Shown one piece after another: positions 1-8,977 of a stretch of 64,000 nucleotides of DNA. The notes under the pieces are model-generated. The model saw nothing but the letters and a program-made list of their open reading frames with translations, was not told the origin of the DNA and ran no database searches. The stretch spans positions 1-64,000 of the forward strand of contig VXLY01000067.1 of assembly GCA_009841335.1 (NCBI GenBank), in the 5' to 3' direction. Source of the DNA: Rhodothermaceae bacterium. Lineage in GTDB: Bacteria; Bacteroidota; Rhodothermia; Rhodothermales; Bin80. Each line of letters opens with the position of its first letter. Position 1 is the stretch's first letter. The position numbers were made by a program, and so were the translations under genes.

Positions 1-955
1 CCGGGATTGCGCGATAGTCATAAACCTGGCTGTTGCGAAGTGGTGTCCACCAACCGGGATCGAGTGTACCGTCCTCAAGTGTATTGTCGAGGTATTCTTT
101 TTGAGTTTCGGGATCATACAGATAGTTTCCAAAATGTCGCTGTCCTGCGGCACCATATGTGTATTCAAACGAAGCGCTGTATTGTGAACCACCTTCCCGG
201 GTCACTACATTGACGATACCGGACTGGGCTCCACCATATTGTGCCTCAAAGCCTCCGGTCAGAATCTGGATCTCCTGCACGGCATGCATATTGATGTTGG
301 TGAAGGATCCCCCCTGATCAGCGCGCCCCTCAACCAATGCCGTTGTACGGGCTCCATCAAGAAACCAGAATACCTCCGTCTGATCTCCTCCGCGTACGGC
401 ATAGCGGCTTTCTCCCCGCCCTGATCCCCCTAGTCCACCAATAATCGGTTCGGGATCAAACAGCACTCCGGTCTGCAGCATGAGTCCTTCGCGGGCACTT
501 CGTATGGGAAGTGCTCTCAACTGCTGAATATCGAGATAATGGACGCTCGCAGTCTCATCCCGTTGGACCAGGGGCCGCTCCGCGCTCACCAAGAGTTCGC
601 CATCTAGTTCGATGGCCTCTGCACTCAGGGCTACATCTATACGTGTCGTCAGTCCGCTCTGAACGACGACATCTTCGACTATTACGGTTGCAAAGCCGAG
701 CATCTCTACACGTAGCCGATATAGTCCTGGGGAGACATTCAGTATCAGAAAATCACCGTTCACGTCGGCCGCGGCCCCCATTGTGGTTCCTTCAATGAGC
801 ACACTGGCTCCCGGCAAGATTTCACCAGTCTCCTGTTCCGTTATGGTTCCAACGATTTTTCCTGCGAAGAGGAGGTCAGAGGAGGCACCCGGGGCTGGTT
901 GCTTCAACAGCAGAATGAGTAATCCCAGGCAAATGATTCGCATGAATCCCGTCAT
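1..955 (-). CDS. TonB-dependent receptor, N-terminal part (3' end outside window)
   Basis: The minus strand is open from an ATG at 955 to the window edge, giving about 318 residues. It begins with a short hydrophobic signal segment (CLGLLILLL). A carboxypeptidase-regulatory-like beta-sandwich follows (about residues 30-115; GTITEQETGEILPGA, DVNGDFLILNV), then a TonB plug domain containing YAVRGGDQTEVFWFLDGA and GGFEAQYGGAQSGIVNVVTR. This is the usual start of Bacteroidota outer-membrane receptors that import large ligands using TonB energy. A second in-frame ATG at 943 is an equally possible start. The gene is divergent from the sugar-acid operon that begins at 1356, so it may bring in that pathway's substrate; that link is inferred from position only. 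The barrel lies outside the window, so the substrate class cannot be read. Confidence 0.9.
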   Translation of the reverse strand, partial: MTGFMRIICLGLLILLLKQPAPGASSDLLFAGKIVGTITEQETGEILPGASVLIEGTTMGAAADVNGDFLILNVSPGLYRLRVEMLGFATVIVEDVVVQSGLTTRIDVALSAEAIELDGELLVSAERPLVQRDETASVHYLDIQQLRALPIRSAREGLMLQTGVLFDPEPIIGGLGGSGRGESRYAVRGGDQTEVFWFLDGARTTALVEGRADQGGSFTNINMHAVQEIQILTGGFEAQYGGAQSGIVNVVTREGGSQYSASFEYTYGAAGQRHFGNYLYDPETQKEYLDNTLEDGTLDPGWWTPLRNSQVYDYRAIP

Positions 956-1355
956 GACTCCATTACGGTGTGATTTCCCTTGCTGGGCCCGGGAGGGTTT
1001 CCAGGCGAAACCGCTTTGACCCGGTCTCGAATGGTTCCTGTGTCCAGGTAATTTGTTGTCTCTTGATAAGGTTGGGATGCTTTCTCATCTGCAATTTTCT
1101 GGCAGGATGAGGTACATACCGGTCGTATTGTGCACTATCTTCACGGAGGGTGGACGAACGCTGTCTAATGTAAGAGAGAAAAGGGACGGCTTGATCTGGT
1201 TCACTCTCACTAATTGCCTGAATTATAGGCAGCATTCGACAAACACGTGCGGGGAATAAGGCTCACAGTGTTATCCTGTACCGACAATCAAAAATATACG
1301 GGATCTCATTACCTTTACACAATATAGATACGATCTTTGAATAGTGGAAGGTTCC
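956..1355. promoter_or_regulatory. Divergent intergenic region between TonB receptor and sugar-acid operon
   Basis: About 400 bases with no credible gene. It must carry the promoters for both the leftward receptor and the rightward operon. One small inverted repeat, TGCCT-N7-AGGCA at 1215-1231, could be a regulator site, but 5-bp arms are weak evidence. No clear -35/-10 pair was found, and no regulator gene is adjacent. Confidence 0.4.
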
Positions 1356-2126
1356 ATGGCCTCGGCTGCCAAACATGTTGTCGTAACGGGGGGTGCAAAA
1401 GGGATAGGCGGGGCAGCCGTCACGCGGTTTCTGGAGGAAGGCGCATCCGTGACGATTTTGGATCTGGACGATAAGCGGGCACGGAAACGTTTGGTCAACT
1501 TTGATGATCGGAGTCTCTTCATCCACTGCGATGTGTCCAAAGTAGATCAGGTTGAAGGAGCATTCAACCAGATTGATGCTCGATTCGGCGCAGTGGATGT
1601 TCTCGTCAACAATGCCGGAATTCAGCGCTACAGTACAGTCACAGATACGAGTGAGGAAGAATGGGATCTGGTGATGAACGTGAACCTGAAGAGTGCTTTC
1701 CTGTGTTCAAAGTATGCGATTCCGCTGATGCAAAAGCGCGGAAAGGGGATTGTGATCAATGTCGCAAGTGTCCAGAGCTTTATCACGCAGCGTAAGGTGG
1801 CTCCGTACACGACGAGCAAGACCGCCATGTTGGGGCTGACGCGCAGTATTGCTGTGGACTATGCTCCTGATATCAGGGCGGTTGCTGTATGTCCCGGTAC
1901 AGTTGACACGCCCATGCTCAGATGGGCGGCCAATCAGTCTCCTGATCCCGAAGAAGTCTACCGGGAGGTTCGTGAGATGCATTTGACTCAACGCATTGCA
2001 GAGCCGGTGGAAATAGCTGATCTGATCTTTTATCTATCCAGTGACAAGGCCGCGTTTATTACAGGGCAGGCCATCCGTATAGATGGAGGACTGGGTTTGG
2101 TTGTAGCCGGGAGTGTACGCCAGTGA
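1356..2126 (+). CDS. SDR-family NAD(P)-dependent oxidoreductase, probable sugar dehydrogenase
   Basis: A classical short-chain dehydrogenase of about 256 residues. The N-terminal nucleotide site reads TGGAKGIGG, the structural NNAG follows, and the catalytic Tyr/Lys sit in YTTSK, preceded by the usual serine region (NVASVQS). The C-terminus has the normal [10 protein letters not shown]. The ATG at 1356 is preferred because GGAAGG lies just upstream at 1346-1351; an in-frame GTG at 1344 would add four residues. Its stop overlaps the GTG start of the next gene (2123-2126), so it is the first gene of a translationally coupled operon with an enolase-superfamily dehydratase and a lactonase. That context suggests oxidation of a sugar or sugar acid rather than fatty-acid synthesis, although FabG-like enzymes have the same motifs. 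Confidence 0.88.
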   Translation: MASAAKHVVVTGGAKGIGGAAVTRFLEEGASVTILDLDDKRARKRLVNFDDRSLFIHCDVSKVDQVEGAFNQIDARFGAVDVLVNNAGIQRYSTVTDTSEEEWDLVMNVNLKSAFLCSKYAIPLMQKRGKGIVINVASVQSFITQRKVAPYTTSKTAMLGLTRSIAVDYAPDIRAVAVCPGTVDTPMLRWAANQSPDPEEVYREVREMHLTQRIAEPVEIADLIFYLSSDKAAFITGQAIRIDGGLGLVVAGSVRQ

Positions 2127-3343
2127 AAATCAGTGATATTAAGGCGACGACGGTTACCGTCCCACTGGAAGCTCCGCTACGTCATGCGGCGGGAGCGCAC
2201 TGGGGACGTTTCGTGCGGACCATTGTCGAGGTGGAGACCGACGAGGGGATCACCGGTCTGGGTGAAATGGGTGGCGGAGGTGAATCCGCGGAGGCTGCAA
2301 TCAGGGGCCTGAAAACGCACCTTCTCGGACACGATCCAATGCAGCTGGAATCGTTGTATTGGAAGATTTGCAACCCAACTGCATCGCTCTACAATAATCG
2401 AACCCAAATCCATGCGGCGATTGAGTTCGCCTGCATAGATATTGTTGGCAAACGCCTCGGTATTCGGGCGTGTGATTTATTGGGTGGAGCCCTTCGCGAA
2501 AAAGTGCCGTTTGCATCGTACCTGTTTTTCCGCTATCCAAACGAGGATACCGGGCAGGGTGGAGAGGAAATGCCTGACGCTATGGTTCGGCACGCGCAAT
2601 CGTTAGTAGCGCAGCACGGGTTTTCCACACATAAACTTAAAGCGGGTGTTTTTCCTCCTGACCACGAGCTGGAAGTTTTTCGGGCGCTTGCGGCGGCTTT
2701 TCCTAACCACCGGGTTCGTATAGACCCCAATGCGGTGTGGACTGTGGAAGAGGCAGTCCGCGTAGGACAGGCCATTGAGGATCTGAATAATGATTATTAC
2801 GAGGATCCGTGCTGGGGTATGGAAGGGATGCGTCGTGTCCGTGAATTTGTTCGTATACCTTCAGCCACAAATACCGTAGTGGTGAACTTTGAGCAATTGG
2901 CGGCATGCGTCCACACCAATGCCGTTGATGTTATTCTGCTGGATACTACGTTTTGGGGAGGCTTACGCCAGGCGTGGAAAGCAGGTGTGGTATGCAATAC
3001 ATTTCAGCGGGGCGTAGCCGTTCACAGTTCTGGTGAGCTTGGTATACAGCTTGCCACGATGCTGCATCTGGGTGCTGCCTTACCTAATCTGACCTTTGCC
3101 GCGGACGCTCACTATCATCATCTGACCGATGATATAATCGTAGGTGGAAGGATGCCTTATGTTGATGGGTGCATTGCTGTTCCCGATGGACCGGGTCTAG
3201 GGATTGAGCTTGATCGTGACAAGGTGCTCCGCTATGCCGAGCTATTCAAAAAGCTGGGCCCTTACCCGTACGACCGTGATCCGCGACGTCCAGATTGGTA
3301 TAGCATCTGGCCGGAAACTCGCTGGGCCAAGCCAGGTTTTTGA
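2123..3343 (+). CDS. Enolase-superfamily dehydratase, glucarate-dehydratase-like
   Basis: A 406-residue enolase-superfamily protein of the glucarate dehydratase subgroup. Visible signatures are KLKAG (catalytic KxK, about residue 173), DPNAVW (metal Asp and Asn), YEDPC (metal Glu), ATNTVVV and VHSSGE (the His of the His/Asp dyad), plus the subgroup-typical SYLFF. These enzymes abstract the proton next to a carboxylate and eliminate water from an aldarate or aldonate to give a 2-keto-3-deoxy acid, using Mg2+. The protein starts at a GTG overlapping the SDR stop and is followed 3 bases later by an SMP-30 lactonase. The dehydrogenase-lactonase-dehydratase order fits a non-phosphorylative sugar-oxidation route. 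The exact substrate cannot be read from the motifs, so glucarate itself is not assured. Confidence 0.87.
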   Translation: MKISDIKATTVTVPLEAPLRHAAGAHWGRFVRTIVEVETDEGITGLGEMGGGGESAEAAIRGLKTHLLGHDPMQLESLYWKICNPTASLYNNRTQIHAAIEFACIDIVGKRLGIRACDLLGGALREKVPFASYLFFRYPNEDTGQGGEEMPDAMVRHAQSLVAQHGFSTHKLKAGVFPPDHELEVFRALAAAFPNHRVRIDPNAVWTVEEAVRVGQAIEDLNNDYYEDPCWGMEGMRRVREFVRIPSATNTVVVNFEQLAACVHTNAVDVILLDTTFWGGLRQAWKAGVVCNTFQRGVAVHSSGELGIQLATMLHLGAALPNLTFAADAHYHHLTDDIIVGGRMPYVDGCIAVPDGPGLGIELDRDKVLRYAELFKKLGPYPYDRDPRRPDWYSIWPETRWAKPGF

Positions 3344-3346
3344 TGT

Positions 3347-4258
3347 GTGACTTTGACCATAAGGAAAAAATCTTTCGGAGATATGTGTGGCAGTGCATTG
3401 TTGCCGATTGAGAAAGCATCTGTCTTCTGTGAAGGGCTTGATCATCCTGAGGGGCTTGCCGTGCACCCGGATGGATCAATATGGGCAGGGGGTGAAGCAG
3501 GGCAGATATACCGGGTTTCTTCTGACGGAAAAGAGATGGTTGAGGTCGCAAATACAGGGGGATTCATTCTGGGACTTGCGTTTAGTCCTAATGCTGAGTG
3601 GCTTGCAGTTTGTGACTTGCTAAATCAGTGTGTCTGGCGGCTTGATCCCGGTTCGGGCGCGATATCCGAGTTTGCCGGTGGGGCAAGTGGAGGAGACCGA
3701 TTCAAGATACCAAACTATGCCACGTTTGCCCGTGACGGTACGCTTTACGTTTCGGACAGCGGTACCTTTCGCCAGGTTGACGGGCGTATTCTACGGTTTG
3801 ATGCTGATCATAGTGGTCACGGAGAGGTTTGGCATCAAGGTCCATTAAATTTTGCCAACGGTCTTGCCCTTTCTCCTCGGGAAGAAGCTTTGTATGTAGT
3901 GTGCAGCTTTGACGCGAGCGTAGAGCGGATTGAAGTGGCACCAGACGGTCGTGCAGGTAACCGTACACCGTTCGCCAGGCTTCCGAAAACGGTGCCAGAC
4001 GGCCTTGCATTTGATGCAGCAGGCAATCTGTATGTGTCATGTTATGCCCCCAATCACCTTTATCGCGTCAAGCCCGATGGTAAAGTAGAACTCCTGATGG
4101 ACGATTGGGAGGCTCATACATTGTCTAACCCCACAAATATTGCTTTCGGCGGTTCTGGATTTGATCAACTCTTTACTGCCAACCTGGGACGTTGGCATCT
4201 CACACGAATAGATTTAGGAGTTGAAGGGGCTAGGTTAGCGTGCCATCCAGTGAGATGA
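3347..4258 (+). CDS. SMP-30/gluconolactonase-family sugar lactonase
   Basis: A six-bladed beta-propeller of the SMP-30/gluconolaconase/LRE family, about 303 residues from a GTG at 3347. Family signatures are EGLDHPEGLAVHPDG near the N-terminus (metal Glu in blade 1), FKIPNYATFARDGTLYVSDSG and the late VPDGLAFDAAGNLYVS. These enzymes hydrolyse aldonolactones to aldonic acids using a divalent metal, usually Ca2+ or Zn2+. No signal peptide is evident, so the protein is probably cytoplasmic. Its place between a dehydratase and a mutarotase-like gene supports a role in opening the lactone made by the SDR. An internal ATG at 3383 is an alternative start, but GGAG lies too close to it. The reading frame overlaps the next gene by 19 bases. 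Confidence 0.87.
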   Translation: MTLTIRKKSFGDMCGSALLPIEKASVFCEGLDHPEGLAVHPDGSIWAGGEAGQIYRVSSDGKEMVEVANTGGFILGLAFSPNAEWLAVCDLLNQCVWRLDPGSGAISEFAGGASGGDRFKIPNYATFARDGTLYVSDSGTFRQVDGRILRFDADHSGHGEVWHQGPLNFANGLALSPREEALYVVCSFDASVERIEVAPDGRAGNRTPFARLPKTVPDGLAFDAAGNLYVSCYAPNHLYRVKPDGKVELLMDDWEAHTLSNPTNIAFGGSGFDQLFTANLGRWHLTRIDLGVEGARLACHPVR

Positions 4259-5415
4259 AACCTGGTTTTTCTCATGAGACCCTCCCCGTTTTTGGGCAGC
4301 CCTCCTGGTATTTGGCCACCTCCTCTGTGGAGGCCTATCTCACGCAGCAGGGTGGTCATCTCGGTCCAATCCTGTTTCATTTTGAGGATCGTACCATAGC
4401 CCCCTATGCGTTGTGTCCCTGGGCTGAGGAAGACACGGATGAAGCACTTCCCCCTCTTCTGAAGGTGCTTCGGGGTGATTTTTTCTGTATGCCATTTGGG
4501 GCTAACGATGAGGCATTCCAGGGCGAACATCATCCTCCACACGGTGAGACAGCAAATAACTTGTGGAAATTCGAAAGCATGCGCCAGGCGGGGGATATGG
4601 TCACATTCAGGGCATCACTTGATACTTCGGTTCGACCTGGGCATGTAGACAAATGGATATCCTTGCACAGCGGACATCACGCAGTCTATGTTCGCCACCT
4701 AATATCCGGAATGGAGGGCCCCATGAGCATGGGGCATCACGCCATGCTCAAGTTTCCAGATACGCCTGGCAGTGGTATTGTTACGACTAGTCCGTTCCTG
4801 TATGCGCAAACGGCACCGCAGCCCATCGAACTTCCCGAGAATCGAGGGTACTCGGTTTTGCAGCCCGGGACATCCTTTTCCTCGCTGGCGGATGTTCCTA
4901 TGATCACGGGTCAATCAACCGATCTGAGCCGCTATCCTGCACGAAAAGGCTATGAAGACCTAGTACTGCTTGTTTCGGATCCTTCGGTCGACATTGCTTG
5001 GACGGCCGTGACATTTCCAGGGGAGGGGTATGTGTGGTTTGCTATGAAGGATCCCGAAATTCTTAAGCAGACAGTATTCTGGCTCTCCAATGGTGGCCGC
5101 CACTATCCGCCCTGGAACGGGCGGCATACGAGTGTTATGGGTCTGGAGGAAGTGACTTCGTTCTTTCACTACGGTTTATCTCAGTCTGCTGAAAGCAATC
5201 TGCTTTCGGATCAAGGTCATGCCACTTGTTTTCATCTCGATACCGCGGTTCCCATGGATGTACGCTACATAATGGCGGTTGCCGAGATCCCAGAGGGTTT
5301 TGATCGTCTTGAAACGATCACTATGGGTTTGGACGAGAGCGAAGTTCTGTTGAGGTCCGCGAGTGGAACAGAAGTGAGCGTCCGCCTCGATCTGACATTT
5401 CTTCAATCAGATTAA
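4240..5415 (+). CDS. Mutarotase-like (aldose 1-epimerase-fold) protein of unknown substrate
   Basis: A 391-residue, probably cytoplasmic protein whose first 19 bases overlap the lactonase gene. I recognise no close named family. The beta-rich pattern, a HPPHGETANNLW segment (about residue 90), LISGMEGPMSMGHHAML and a late WNGRHTSVMGLEEVTSFFHYG (about residues 290-311) resemble galactose-mutarotase-fold proteins, in which conserved His and Glu residues interconvert sugar anomers. As the last gene of the SDR-dehydratase-lactonase operon, it could supply the beta anomer to the dehydrogenase or bind a sugar acid. The fold assignment is by motif feel rather than by alignment, and an isomerase or lyase of similar fold remains possible. 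Confidence 0.6.
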   Translation: MPSSEMKPGFSHETLPVFGQPSWYLATSSVEAYLTQQGGHLGPILFHFEDRTIAPYALCPWAEEDTDEALPPLLKVLRGDFFCMPFGANDEAFQGEHHPPHGETANNLWKFESMRQAGDMVTFRASLDTSVRPGHVDKWISLHSGHHAVYVRHLISGMEGPMSMGHHAMLKFPDTPGSGIVTTSPFLYAQTAPQPIELPENRGYSVLQPGTSFSSLADVPMITGQSTDLSRYPARKGYEDLVLLVSDPSVDIAWTAVTFPGEGYVWFAMKDPEILKQTVFWLSNGGRHYPPWNGRHTSVMGLEEVTSFFHYGLSQSAESNLLSDQGHATCFHLDTAVPMDVRYIMAVAEIPEGFDRLETITMGLDESEVLLRSASGTEVSVRLDLTFLQSD

Positions 5416-5800
5416 GACGAAGTTTTGTCTGTTTGCATCGGGAGCTTGGTGGCTGTGCGGGGAAACTAGGCAATTTCTGATCTAATCAATAGACCTCCCA
5501 GATTCGGGTATCCTATGTCGGGACGACAAGAACATTAGGTGTGTGATTGTTTCTTCTCTATCACGGAGTCGATACACATGCTCTTTACTATGGCGGACCA
5601 ATAAGAAGTACCGCACGATGCACCAGACCGTAATTTTGGCGGAATGTACCATGTGCCGGAGTGCGGGCAGTTGAGGGCAACAATGCGTATCGTCACTTCC
5701 CACGAACCACCGCAAGCCCGTTACGCTATCTTCATTGTTTAGTGTTGCGTAGTGACGAGGCAATTACTCCCCCGCAACGCGAAAAATTTGTGTTCAAAAA
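5416..5800. other. Intergenic region, no gene recognised
   Basis: About 385 bases between the sugar-acid operon and the CDF exporter. Short open frames on both strands give no recognisable protein. I see no terminator with a U-tract, no tRNA-like fold and no known operator. A 7-bp inverted repeat (CGTCACT near 5691, AGTGACG near 5751) spans about 55 bases and is probably chance. The region presumably holds the exporter's promoter. Confidence 0.4.
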
Positions 5801-6820
5801 ATGTCCGATCAACATTCTCACTCGCATGGTGACTCCCATTCTCATGAAGGGAGCGGTTTTTTAGATGGTCATACGCATGACCTCCGAGGGACAAGCAAGC
5901 GACGCTTGGTGTGGGCAATGGTTCTGGTTGTTGGCTACATGGTGGTTGAGATCGTAGCTAGCATTGTCTCTGGCAGTTTGGCTCTTTTGGCGCATGCGGG
6001 ACATATGCTGACGGATGCACTTTGTATTGGGATAGCGCTGGTAGCAATGCGTGTTGCGGAGAAAAGAGCCACTAAGCAGCACACCTACGGTTTCGAGCGC
6101 TATGAGGTTATGGCAGCGTTGGCTAATGCATTAGTTCTATGGCTGCTTGTTGGCGGGATTCTGATGCAAGCTTATGATCGTATTGTTGAACATGGACATG
6201 CTCACGATCATGGTCATGATCATACTCCCGATGGTATGATCATGACGATTGTTGGTCTACTTGGTTTTGTAGTCCATTTTGGAGCAGCGGTAATTTTGCA
6301 CCGATCAGTTGATCACAGCGTGAATGTCGCGGGTGTCTACCAACATGTAAGAGCAGATCTATTAGGGTCGGTCGTGATTGCTATCTCTGGGGGGCTCATC
6401 TTGTGGAATCCGTGGGAATGGCTTGAGTTGTGGGTTGATCCAGTGCTTGGTGTAATACTGGGTATTGTGATCCTTGGTGGTACTTGGGGGCTGCTGAAAC
6501 AGGTGTTCAGAGTTCTCTTGGAAGGGGTACCGAAGCATATTGACGTTCATGCTCTATGCCGTTCAATTGAAACGCTACCGGGTGTGGTGGTTATTCACGA
6601 CATACATGTTTGGACGCTCTCGCTGGGCAGCGATGCTCTGACTGCGCATGTGGTAATTGGCGAACATGTGACCGATCGGGAAGCAATGCTTGATCAGCTC
6701 AAGAGGATTGTATCGGACCAGTACAAAATCAATCATATGACGATCCAGCTGGAGTCTAATGTGGCGAGGTGTACCGAGGATCACCATGTAGACAATTTGC
6801 TGGCACTAGTAGACTCCTGA
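5801..6820 (+). CDS. Cation diffusion facilitator (CzcD/ZitB-like) zinc exporter
   Basis: A 339-residue CDF-family inner-membrane antiporter that exports Zn2+ (possibly Co2+ or Cd2+) in exchange for protons. Six membrane segments are visible between about residues 33 and 230. The TM2 metal site is HAGHMLTD (HxxxD) and the TM5 partner is HVRAD (HxxxD), giving the two His/two Asp site typical of zinc-selective members. There are two His-rich stretches, one at the N-terminus (SHSHGDSHSH) and one between TM3 and TM4 (HGHAHDHGHDH). The cytoplasmic C-terminal domain carries HDIHVWTLS, typical of the family's regulatory ferredoxin-like fold. The gene stands alone, with intergenic DNA on both sides and a convergent PhoH gene downstream. 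Confidence 0.93.
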   Translation: MSDQHSHSHGDSHSHEGSGFLDGHTHDLRGTSKRRLVWAMVLVVGYMVVEIVASIVSGSLALLAHAGHMLTDALCIGIALVAMRVAEKRATKQHTYGFERYEVMAALANALVLWLLVGGILMQAYDRIVEHGHAHDHGHDHTPDGMIMTIVGLLGFVVHFGAAVILHRSVDHSVNVAGVYQHVRADLLGSVVIAISGGLILWNPWEWLELWVDPVLGVILGIVILGGTWGLLKQVFRVLLEGVPKHIDVHALCRSIETLPGVVVIHDIHVWTLSLGSDALTAHVVIGEHVTDREAMLDQLKRIVSDQYKINHMTIQLESNVARCTEDHHVDNLLALVDS

Positions 6821-7044
6821 TACTCACCGCTGATCAAGCAATAGGAATCCCCTCCCGAAGCTATGAAGGCTGCAGCCCGGGTCTCAGTCCGAATTTTATG
6901 GTGACAAACGGCGGTTAAGCTCCGGTATTGAGTACAATCTGCGGTAGGCTCAAGCAGATACAGATACCAGGTTATCTGGTCAAGAGGTACATCCTACAAT
7001 ACCGTGAGAATCCATGTAGAGATCTGGGATTCCGACAAGAACTA

Positions 7045-7989
7045 TCAGCCGTTGCGCTCATAGGCATCAATGATAGCTTTGACCAGTCGGTGTCGTACCA
7101 CGTCAATCTTTTTGAAATACACGAATTCAATATCTCTGATATCTTGGAGGATAGACTGGGCTTCCACTAGCCCACTCTGCTGCGCGTCCTGAAGATCGAT
7201 TTGTGTGATATCTCCGGTAACAATGGTTTGGCTGCTTACCCCCAGTCGCGTGAGAAACATCTTCATCTGTAGTGCTGTTGCGTTCTGGGCTTCATCCAGA
7301 ATAACAAATGAGGAATTCAGCGTACGGCCGCGCATAAAGGCCAGGGGCACAATTTCTATAACATGATCCTCCAAATGCGTTGTAAGTTTTTCTGTTGGCA
7401 AAAATTCTTCCAGTGCATCATACAGGGGGCGCAAGTATGGATCGACCTTATCGCGAAAGTCACCAGGAAGGAAGCCAAGCCGTTCCCCGGCCTCAACAGC
7501 AGGCCGGCATAGCACGATACGTTTAACTTTTCTGGCTTTCAGTGCGGCTACGGCAAGTGCTACGGCCATATAAGTCTTTCCGGTGCCTGCCGGGCCGATT
7601 GCAAACACAATATCATTATTGTGCGAAGCTTCAACCAATTCGGCTTGTCCAGGGGTTTTTGTCCTGATCATTCCCCCGGATGGTGTATATAACACCACAG
7701 ACCCCACTTTCTTATTGGATTGACGGGGGTTTGCGGTTGCCATTGCCAGTATGGTGTCAAGATCTCCAGCGGTCACGGCTCCGTTACGGTCTGCGACGGA
7801 AGCCAATTCGTCAAATGCGTGCACAATTGAGTCAAGCGTGGTACTGGGGCCACGAAGGCGGACCTGATTATTCCGCGCAATGATTTTGGTGTCCGGAAAG
7901 GCAGCCTCGATCCGTCTCAGATGCACGTCATGCGTGCCGAAGAGTAAAAGGGGATCGGTGTGTTCAAGCGTGAGTGTAGTTTCTGCCAA
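7045..7989 (-). CDS. PhoH-like ATPase (YbeZ type)
   Basis: A 314-residue PhoH-family P-loop protein. An N-terminal KH-like segment precedes the ATPase core, with Walker A GPAGTGKT (about residues 132-139) and Walker B FVILDEAQN. The family signatures RPAVEAGERLGFLPGD and the sensor region TGDITQIDL are intact. PhoH/YbeZ proteins are nucleotide-binding factors tied to RNA metabolism and ribosome maturation, commonly with the endonuclease YbeY; no YbeY gene is seen nearby. The gene is divergent from dapF, with about 70 bases between the starts, and convergent with the CDF exporter. Length and motifs are normal. Confidence 0.94.
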   Translation of the reverse strand: MAETTLTLEHTDPLLLFGTHDVHLRRIEAAFPDTKIIARNNQVRLRGPSTTLDSIVHAFDELASVADRNGAVTAGDLDTILAMATANPRQSNKKVGSVVLYTPSGGMIRTKTPGQAELVEASHNNDIVFAIGPAGTGKTYMAVALAVAALKARKVKRIVLCRPAVEAGERLGFLPGDFRDKVDPYLRPLYDALEEFLPTEKLTTHLEDHVIEIVPLAFMRGRTLNSSFVILDEAQNATALQMKMFLTRLGVSSQTIVTGDITQIDLQDAQQSGLVEAQSILQDIRDIEFVYFKKIDVVRHRLVKAIIDAYERNG

Positions 7990-8061
7990 TTGTTATGATG
8001 CCCGGTGTCGGCGGGTATTGCTTTCCCGGATCAAACTGAACTGAATTACAGAAGTTGCCAA

Positions 8062-8916
8062 ATGAAGCGTGCTTTGATTGTAGAGTTCACTAAAATGAAT
8101 GGTGCGGGTAATGACTTCATCGTGCTGGACAACCGCTTCTACGAATTCTCCCTGTCGGAATTATCCATGTTGGCAAGGCAATCATGCCCGCGGCGGACTG
8201 GTATCGGTGCGGATGGAATCCTAGCACTGGCTACCCCTACGCGTGCAGAGGCCGACTACAGGATGATATATGTCAATGCGGACGGTAGCGAAGGTACCAT
8301 GTGCGGTAATGGAGCGCGTTGCCTAGCCCGATTTGCGCGGGAGGGTGGCTTTAACAAGAAGATTGTATGTATGCAGACCGCCTCGGGATTATGTGAAGTG
8401 CGCACTCCTAGTGAGGAGGATGCCCCCATTCGTGTCTATCTGGATGCCCCTCAGAACTACCGTGACGCCCCAAATTTGGCAAATCAGATTCCGAATGGAA
8501 TCCGTTCTGTACATTATCTGTGGCCAGGCACCGAACATTTGGTTTGCCTTGTGGACAATGTGAGTCAACTTCCGGTAAGCAGTTGGGGGGCCGCACTCCG
8601 CAGTGATCCAATGCTCGGGCCTGCAGGAGCTAACGTTAATTTTGTGGCCATTGACTCCAATGCCGACAACAAACGGTTGCACGTGCGTACATACGAGAAA
8701 GGCGTTGAAGCGGAAACCCTTGCCTGTGGAACGGGTGCCATCGCAAGCGCAGTGGTTGCGCACAAGTCAGGCCTGCTTATTTCGGATGTCTATACTGTAC
8801 AAATGCCAGGTGGCGAGCTCAAAGTTGGTTTGGAAACAAATCGCGTATATCTGGAAGGGCCCGCCGAAAAGATTTACCGTGGTTCAATGGAGTTTACGTT
8901 CCCTGACCAGAAATAG
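8062..8916 (+). CDS. dapF: Diaminopimelate epimerase
   Basis: A PLP-independent epimerase converting LL- to meso-diaminopimelate for lysine and peptidoglycan synthesis; 284 residues from the chosen ATG. The N-terminal FTKMNGAGNDFIVLDN matches the family. The two catalytic cysteines are in GTMCGNGARC and LACGTGAIAS, and the substrate loop NADGSEG is present. The frame is open further upstream to a GTG at 8005, but those 19 residues are unlike the family, so the ATG at 8062 (MKRALIVEFTKMNG) is preferred. Neighbouring rightward genes are a TPR lipoprotein and a trans-sulfuration enzyme. Confidence 0.95.
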   Translation: MKRALIVEFTKMNGAGNDFIVLDNRFYEFSLSELSMLARQSCPRRTGIGADGILALATPTRAEADYRMIYVNADGSEGTMCGNGARCLARFAREGGFNKKIVCMQTASGLCEVRTPSEEDAPIRVYLDAPQNYRDAPNLANQIPNGIRSVHYLWPGTEHLVCLVDNVSQLPVSSWGAALRSDPMLGPAGANVNFVAIDSNADNKRLHVRTYEKGVEAETLACGTGAIASAVVAHKSGLLISDVYTVQMPGGELKVGLETNRVYLEGPAEKIYRGSMEFTFPDQK

Positions 8917-8977
8917 CAACACATTCCGGATACTTGCGTAACTGAATGAGGCTACCCTCGACAACTGAATCTCCTTT

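Noticed and set aside
1215-1231. TGCCT-N7-AGGCA as an operator for the sugar-acid operon
   Set aside because: Arms are too short and no regulator gene is adjacent; noted only within the gap entry.
5691-5757. CGTCACT/AGTGACG inverted repeat
   Set aside because: Seven bases at 55-base spacing is expected by chance at this length.
5482-5763. 93-codon open frame on the minus strand in the gap before the CDF gene
   Set aside because: No family resemblance, no ribosome site and odd composition; probably chance.
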